A stretch of DNA of 10,093 nt, taken from contig JAIRMX010000076.1 in assembly GCA_031258375.1 (NCBI GenBank), positions 1-10,093 on the forward strand, read 5' to 3'. Shown here piece after piece: positions 6,841 to 10,093 of this stretch. This DNA comes from Elusimicrobiota bacterium. GTDB lineage: Bacteria > Elusimicrobiota > Elusimicrobia > Elusimicrobiales > Elusimicrobiaceae. The notes under the pieces were generated by a model. It had not been told where the DNA came from, did no database searches, and was given only the letters and a program-made list of their open reading frames with translations. Numbering within the stretch: position 1 is the first letter of the stretch; every line of letters starts with the position of its first letter. The position numbers and the translations under genes were made by a program.

Positions 6841-7060
6841 GGCCGTTTTTTTTGACTAAAAAGCAGTTATTTTCTCTCTTTCGTAAAGAGAGAAGGAGAC
6901 TTAAGGACGAAAGTCCTTAAGTCGGAAGAGAAATTTAATATAAGCCGTTTTAAAGCCGGTATTAAATCCCTCGCCGCTAAAGCGACACTCCCTTTACAAA
7001 AGGGAGAAAAAGACAAAGAGGTAAATTATGAAAAAGAAAAAAGGCTTCACGTTAATTGAA
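6841..7060 (+). repeat. Inverted repeat, left copy: pilin leader plus signal-peptide cassette
   Basis: This copy aligns without gaps to the reverse complement of 9871-10090, with 13 mismatches in 220 positions by hand count. It contains three hairpins: 6872-6881 with 6885-6894; a perfect 11-bp stem 6898-6908 with 6913-6923 (GAAA loop); and 6988-6995 with 6999-7006, ending about 11 nt before the GAGG ribosome site (7018-7021). The repeat continues through the ATG and about 11 pilin codons, after which DNA similarity falls sharply. Confidence 0.9.
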
Positions 7061-7549
7061 TTATTAGTTGTCGTATTAATCATCGGCATTCTTGGCACTA
7101 TTGCTTTGCCGCAATATAACGCTGCCGTACTTAAAAGCCGTTTAAGCACGGTGATGTCCAATGTGGCGGCTATTTCAAACTCTTTAGATATTTATTATTT
7201 AACTAACGGCAGCTATCCTGTTGACACTGTAATTCCTCTGGACATATCTATTGGCCGTTGCAGCGCATCGGGCGGAAGTATAAATTGTCCAACGGCAACA
7301 TATGATTATTATGTCTCCCCGATAATTGTTATCGGCGGTTTTTTAACGGGCAAGAGAGGCATAGCGTATCTGCAATATCCCGCTTATTATGACAATGCCA
7401 AACGCAATACGCGGGAATGCTGGGCGGATAAGACTAATGATATTGCAAATAAAATTTGCAAATCTTTGGGCGGCGTGGAAAACGGCACTAGTACTTGGAG
7501 ACCGCAGGATACAAAAAGCGGTTCTTGGATTACTTACCGTATCCCTTGA
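7028..7549 (+). CDS. Type IV pilin-like (pseudopilin/PilE-type) protein, pilin 1
   Basis: This 173-residue prepilin has a short basic leader MKKKKG, then the mature N-terminus FTLIELLVVVLIIGILGTIALPQY. That segment carries the prepilin-peptidase site (cleavage after Gly6, Phe at +1) and the conserved Glu at +5 of the mature protein. The long hydrophobic helix anchors the subunit in the inner membrane before assembly into a pilus or pseudopilus. The body has a Tyr-rich region (DIYYLTNGSYP) and a C-terminal part with paired cysteines (RECWADKTN and NKICKSLGG) that may close a disulfide loop. The start is fixed by GAGG at 7018-7021. It stands alone between pyrK and pyrD with no assembly genes, as for the many stand-alone pilin-like genes of Elusimicrobiota. 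Its leader is nearly identical to that of pilin 2, but the mature body is not. Role (pilus, secretion, uptake) cannot be assigned. Confidence 0.88.
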   Translation: MKKKKGFTLIELLVVVLIIGILGTIALPQYNAAVLKSRLSTVMSNVAAISNSLDIYYLTNGSYPVDTVIPLDISIGRCSASGGSINCPTATYDYYVSPIIVIGGFLTGKRGIAYLQYPAYYDNAKRNTRECWADKTNDIANKICKSLGGVENGTSTWRPQDTKSGSWITYRIP

Positions 7550-7623
7550 GACAGGAAAAATTTTTTTATTATCCGAGACAATTCGTGTTTGAACGGAAAA
7601 TTTTTCTGCCTGCGGCGTAAAAA

Positions 7624-7653
7624 TAGCTTGAGCCGGCTTTTATTTTGTATAAT
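7624..7653 (+). promoter_or_regulatory. Candidate promoter for pyrD-pyrF
   Basis: A perfect -10 hexamer TATAAT lies at 7648-7653, 27 nt before the pyrD ATG. The -35 is weak: TAGCTT (7624-7629) at an 18-nt spacing, or TTGAGC (7628-7633) at only 14 nt. A good ribosome site, AAGGA (7670-7674), follows. A promoter here makes sense because the pilin insertion has cut pyrD off from the pyrK promoter. Confidence 0.45.
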
Positions 7654-7680
7654 AAACTTGTAATAAATTAAGGATATTTT

Positions 7681-8601
7681 ATGGTAAAAGTTAATTTGTC
7701 CGGCCTTGAGCTGAAAAACCCCGTTATGAGCGCAAGCGGCACATTTGGCTATGGCAAAGAGTTTGCCGAATTTTTTGATTTAAGCGTTATGGGCGCCGTT
7801 GTCTGCAAAACGATAACGTTAAAGCAGCGGGCGGGCAATAAACCGCCGCGCATTGCCGATAATTCCTGCGGGATGCTAAACGCCATTGGCTTGGAAAATA
7901 AAGGCATTGAATATTTTTTACAAAACGCTCTTCCATTTTTGGAGAAATTTGATACAAAAGTCGTAGCCAGCATAGCCGGCGTAAATCCCGCCGAGTACGC
8001 CGAACTTGCAAATATTTTAGATAAAGACAACAGAGTTCACGCAATTGAAGTAAACTTATCCTGCCCGAACGTCTCGCACGGTTGTCAGAAAGGATTGTTC
8101 AGCCAAAACGCCGAAATAACGGCGCAAATTGTCGCGCAGGTTTGTAAAAATACTTCAAAGCCGGTATTTCCCAAACTATCCGCTATGGCTGCCGATATTA
8201 CCGCAATTGCAAAAGCGTGCGAAAACGCCGGTGCCGGCGGGCTTACGCTTATAAACACATTGCCCGCTATGGCCGTTGATTTAAAAACGCGAAAACCTAT
8301 GCTCGGCAATATAACCGGCGGACTCAGCGGCGGCGCGATAAAACCCGTCGCGCTAAAAGCCGTGTGGGACGTTTATCAAGTCGTTAAAATTCCGATTATC
8401 GCAAGCGGCGGCATTATGAACGCAAACGACGCTCTTGAATTTATTTTATGCGGCGCGAACGCGGTGCAAATAGGCAGCGCAAATTTCGTTAATCCGCTTG
8501 CCTGCAAGGAAATCGCGCTGAGCGTGGATAAATATTTTGAAGAAAATAAGCTAAACTCAATAGACGATTTAAGAGGAAAATTGGAATATGAAACCGTATG
8601 A
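7681..8601 (+). CDS. pyrD: Dihydroorotate dehydrogenase class 1B, catalytic subunit PyrD
   Basis: PyrD is an FMN TIM-barrel that oxidises dihydroorotate to orotate in pyrimidine synthesis. Its 306 residues match the class 1B family. Features in order are: MSASGTFGYGKEF (16-28), Lys43, NAIGLENKGIEYF (68-79), the catalytic Cys128 in EVNLSCPNV (the class 1 base; class 2 has Ser), the FMN-contacting Lys165 in PKLS, INTLPAMAVDLKTRKP (191-206), GGLSGGAIKP (213-222), and the phosphate-binding ASGGIMNANDALEF (241-254) and IGSANF (264-269). The usual LSPN after Lys165 reads LSAM here, a mild departure. Class 1B enzymes need PyrK, encoded upstream but not adjacent. The AAGGA ribosome site and TATAAT support the start. 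The 3' end overlaps pyrF by 14 nt, so the two are transcribed and probably translated together. Confidence 0.96.
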   Translation: MVKVNLSGLELKNPVMSASGTFGYGKEFAEFFDLSVMGAVVCKTITLKQRAGNKPPRIADNSCGMLNAIGLENKGIEYFLQNALPFLEKFDTKVVASIAGVNPAEYAELANILDKDNRVHAIEVNLSCPNVSHGCQKGLFSQNAEITAQIVAQVCKNTSKPVFPKLSAMAADITAIAKACENAGAGGLTLINTLPAMAVDLKTRKPMLGNITGGLSGGAIKPVALKAVWDVYQVVKIPIIASGGIMNANDALEFILCGANAVQIGSANFVNPLACKEIALSVDKYFEENKLNSIDDLRGKLEYETV

Positions 8602-9289
8602 AAAAATAATAGTGGCTTTAGACGTAAAAACCGAAAAAGAAGCTTTATCTTTAGTTAAAAAACTTAAAGGCAAAGCCGGCGTTTTTAAAATCGGCAAAGA
8701 ACTTTTTACGGCCTGCGGGCCGGCAATAGTCAAAAAAATACAAAAACTCGGCGGCAAAGTTTTTTTGGATTTAAAGTTCCACGATATACCAAATACCGTC
8801 GCGGGCGCGGTTGCGCAAGCCGCCAAGCTAGGCGTTTATATGCTCACTGTTCACACTTCCGGCGGTTTTTAAATGATGCAAGCCGCCGCAAGAGCCGCAA
8901 AAGAAAATTCCCCGAAAGGCAAAGAATCGATAATTTTAGGCGTTACGATTTTAACCAGTCTTGACGATAAATCCTTAAGAGAAATAGGTTTCAAATATAA
9001 TTCCGCCGAGATGGTTTTGCGTCTTGCAAAACTCGCTAAAAAAGCCGGCGCGGGCGGCATAGTCTCGTCTCCAAAAGAAGTAAAAATGCTGAGGAAAACT
9101 TTAGGTAAAGATATGGTTTTAGTAACTCCCGGTATACGTCCGACATGGGCTGCCGCCGGCGATCAAAAGCGCGTTATGACGCCCAAAGACGCAATAAAAG
9201 CCGGCGCGGATTTTATGGTGATAGGCCGCCCCATAACCGCGCATAAAAACCCCGCCGAAGCTGCGGATTTAATAGCTGGTGAAATATAA
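8588..9289 (+). pseudogene. pyrF: Orotidine-5'-phosphate decarboxylase PyrF, interrupted by an in-frame TAA
   Basis: PyrF decarboxylates OMP to UMP, the last step of de novo UMP synthesis. The frame opens inside the end of pyrD (ATG 8588, AGAGGA about 11 nt upstream) and reads MKPYEKIIVALDVK. Asp12 (ALDVK), Lys35 (FKIGKELF) and the catalytic D-x-K-x-x-D at 61-66 (DLKFHDIPNT) are present. At codon 95 it meets TAA (8870-8872), just after TVHTSGGF, where relatives carry a basic residue before MM. The next codons in the same frame are ATG ATG, and the rest is intact: LVTPGIRP, then DQKR and VIGRPI, ending at 9287-9289. Joined, the frame is 233 codons, the normal family length, so one AAA-to-TAA change is the sole lesion. 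It may be a recent pseudogene, a sequence error, or two peptides made by restart at the adjacent ATG. Confidence 0.9.
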
Positions 9290-9309
9290 TGCTTGGATTT
9301 ATTAAATAA
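9289..9309 (+). other. Six-codon frame coupled to the pyrF stop (possible vestige of a downstream gene)
   Basis: The pyrF TAA overlaps an ATG (TAATG) that opens MLGFIK before a stop. Such a stop-start overlap is normally seen where a real downstream gene begins. Here the frame ends after six codons, and a pilin unit of opposite orientation lies just beyond. It could be what remains of a deleted operon member, or chance. Confidence 0.2.
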
Positions 9310-9340
9310 ATGGCACAATAGTATGAAAAGAAATTACTGT

Positions 9341-9399
9341 CCCAATTGTTCTTGCATCGCTTTAAAATACGGAAACTATTATAACGCGTAACAATTGGG
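9341..9399. repeat. 10-bp inverted repeat between convergent pyrF and pilin 2
   Basis: CCCAATTGTT (9341-9350) is the exact reverse complement of AACAATTGGG (9390-9399), 39 nt apart. The right arm lies in the last codons of pilin 2, and the left arm lies between the two convergent genes. The long loop and lack of a T-tract make a standard terminator unlikely, and it may record a small inverted duplication. Confidence 0.4.
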
Positions 9400-9903
9400 T
9401 CTTCCCACGCCGGCCGCCCTGCTACATTTTGAACTATCCTGTTTTACGTCGCTCAGCATAACGCATACGGATTTGCTTTCATCTTCCCCGGTTGCGCACC
9501 AGCGTTGGCCGCTTCTGTAGTTAACTCCCAATAAATAATCCTTATCCACACCTATATTTTCGTCAAAAAAGACATTTAATAATTCCTTATCCAGAGAATA
9601 TATTTGGCCGTTGTTGCAAGTCATTTGGCCGTCCGCTACAGTCCAAGTGGCGGTTGAAATTACGCAATTTTGAAACCCTATTTCAAAATCTAATGTTTTC
9701 CACGAAATGCCGTCATAAGAACCATGTATGAGATAATACATCTGCGCGGCTTTATACACGGCGTCTAAAACCACAAAAGCTTGCATAGCTTTGGATTTCC
9801 TTACCGCTTTGCTGTATTGCGGCAGCGCGATGGCGGCGAGAATGCCGATGATTATTACTACTACGAGAAGTTCAATTAACGTGAACCCTTTTTTCTTTTT
9901 CAT
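9379..9903 (-). CDS. Type IV pilin-like (pseudopilin/PilE-type) protein, pilin 2
   Basis: This 174-residue prepilin has leader MKKKKG and mature start FTLIELLVVVIIIGILAAIALPQY, with the prepilin-peptidase cleavage site after Gly6, the Glu at +5 and a hydrophobic anchor helix. The body has KAAQMYYLIHGSYDG, the counterpart of the YYLTNGSYP motif of pilin 1. Cysteines occur in FQNCVIS, QMTCNNG, RWCATGEDESKSVCVM, SSKCSRA and PNCYAL, more than in pilin 1. The start is fixed by GAGG about 7 nt before the ATG, shared with pilin 1. It points toward pyrF and stands alone without assembly genes. The leader, ribosome site and first ~11 codons match pilin 1 almost exactly, while the remaining protein is aligned only through the anchor helix and a few body motifs. 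The nature of its fibre or complex is unknown. Confidence 0.9.
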   Translation of the reverse strand: MKKKKGFTLIELLVVVIIIGILAAIALPQYSKAVRKSKAMQAFVVLDAVYKAAQMYYLIHGSYDGISWKTLDFEIGFQNCVISTATWTVADGQMTCNNGQIYSLDKELLNVFFDENIGVDKDYLLGVNYRSGQRWCATGEDESKSVCVMLSDVKQDSSKCSRAAGVGRPNCYAL

Positions 9904-10090
9904 AATTTACCTCGTTATCTTTTTCTCCCTTTTGTAAAGGGAGCGCCGCTTTAGCGGCGAGGGATTTAATACCGGCTTTAAAACGGCTTATATTAAATCT
10001 CTCTTCCGACTTAAGTACTTTCGTCCTTTAGTCTCCTTCTCTCTTTACTAAAGAGAGAAAATAACTGCTTTTTGTCCAATAAAAACGGCC
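9871..10090 (-). repeat. Inverted repeat, right copy: pilin leader plus signal-peptide cassette
   Basis: This is the reverse-complement partner of 6841-7060. The hairpin nearest the ribosome site is retained (9925-9943), and so is the outer one (about 10037-10059). The middle hairpin has lost two pairs (left-arm and right-arm changes that are not compensated). A short stem, CGCCGC with GCGGCG around TAAA (about 9945-9960), is perfect here but broken in the left copy. The repeat reaches nearly to the window edge. Confidence 0.9.
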
Positions 10091-10093
10091 GTT

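Noticed and set aside
6852..6880. TTGACT in the left pilin leader as a -35 box
   Set aside because: The word at the right distance is TCTCTT, not -10-like, and TTGACT is changed in the otherwise conserved right copy.
7550..7620. A/T-rich inverted motif after pilin 1 as an intrinsic terminator
   Set aside because: The possible pairing is nearly all A-T with a long loop and no GC stem followed by a T-run.
8864..8876. Programmed frameshift or special amino acid at the pyrF TAA
   Set aside because: Both halves are in the same frame, so no frameshift is needed, and TAA is not a selenocysteine (TGA) or pyrrolysine (TAG) codon.
9323..9391. 22-codon frame MKRNYCPNCSC... with three cysteines between pyrF and pilin 2
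   Set aside because: No ribosome site, overlaps the pilin 2 end on the other strand, and too short to support; the Cys pattern may be chance.

Overview
The window looks like a chromosomal stretch of a member of the Elusimicrobiota (Elusimicrobium/Endomicrobium-like). The reasons are: AT-rich DNA with many GCG/CGC patches, short type IV pilin-like genes that share one conserved leader, DapL-type lysine/cell-wall synthesis, and a metabolic core broken up by repeats and a dead transposase. This assignment is an inference from gene content and style; no 16S or other definitive marker is present.

Region 1 (1-1140): a decayed DDE transposase on the minus strand. Its D, D and E residues are still readable, but it carries two nonsense codons and a frameshift. 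A 17-bp hairpin lies next to its 5' side. Region 2 (1320-2030): an intact TrmJ-type tRNA 2'-O-methyltransferase, whose stop overlaps the stop of the convergent operon that follows. Region 3 (2027-5330, minus strand): a three-gene operon dapL-dapF-ybdG with 4-nt ATGA overlaps at both junctions. It makes LL- and then meso-diaminopimelate (peptidoglycan/lysine precursor) and encodes a YbdG-type mechanosensitive channel. A 154-nt divergent promoter region separates dapL from pyrK.

Region 4 (5485-9289, plus strand): the pyrimidine genes pyrK, pyrD and pyrF. PyrK and PyrD are the two subunits of the class 1B dihydroorotate dehydrogenase, and PyrF is OMP decarboxylase. About 1.4 kb of foreign-looking material separates pyrK from pyrD: palindromic repeats whose stems change in a compensatory way, a dense multi-hairpin element with mutually exclusive pairings (about 6645-6827), and a pilin-like gene with a structured leader. 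pyrF is interrupted by an in-frame TAA at codon 95, followed at once by ATGATG, while both halves remain well conserved.

Region 5 (9379-10093, minus strand): a second pilin-like gene facing the first. The 5' leaders and first ~11 codons of the two pilin genes form a gapless inverted repeat of about 220 bp (about 94% identity by hand count), whereas the rest of the two proteins differs strongly. pyrD-pyrF therefore sits between two inverted copies of a pilin 'leader plus signal peptide' cassette.

The most noteworthy signals are this constant-leader/variable-body pilin cassette pair, the switch-like structured element upstream of the first pilin, the covarying palindromic repeats, and the split pyrF.
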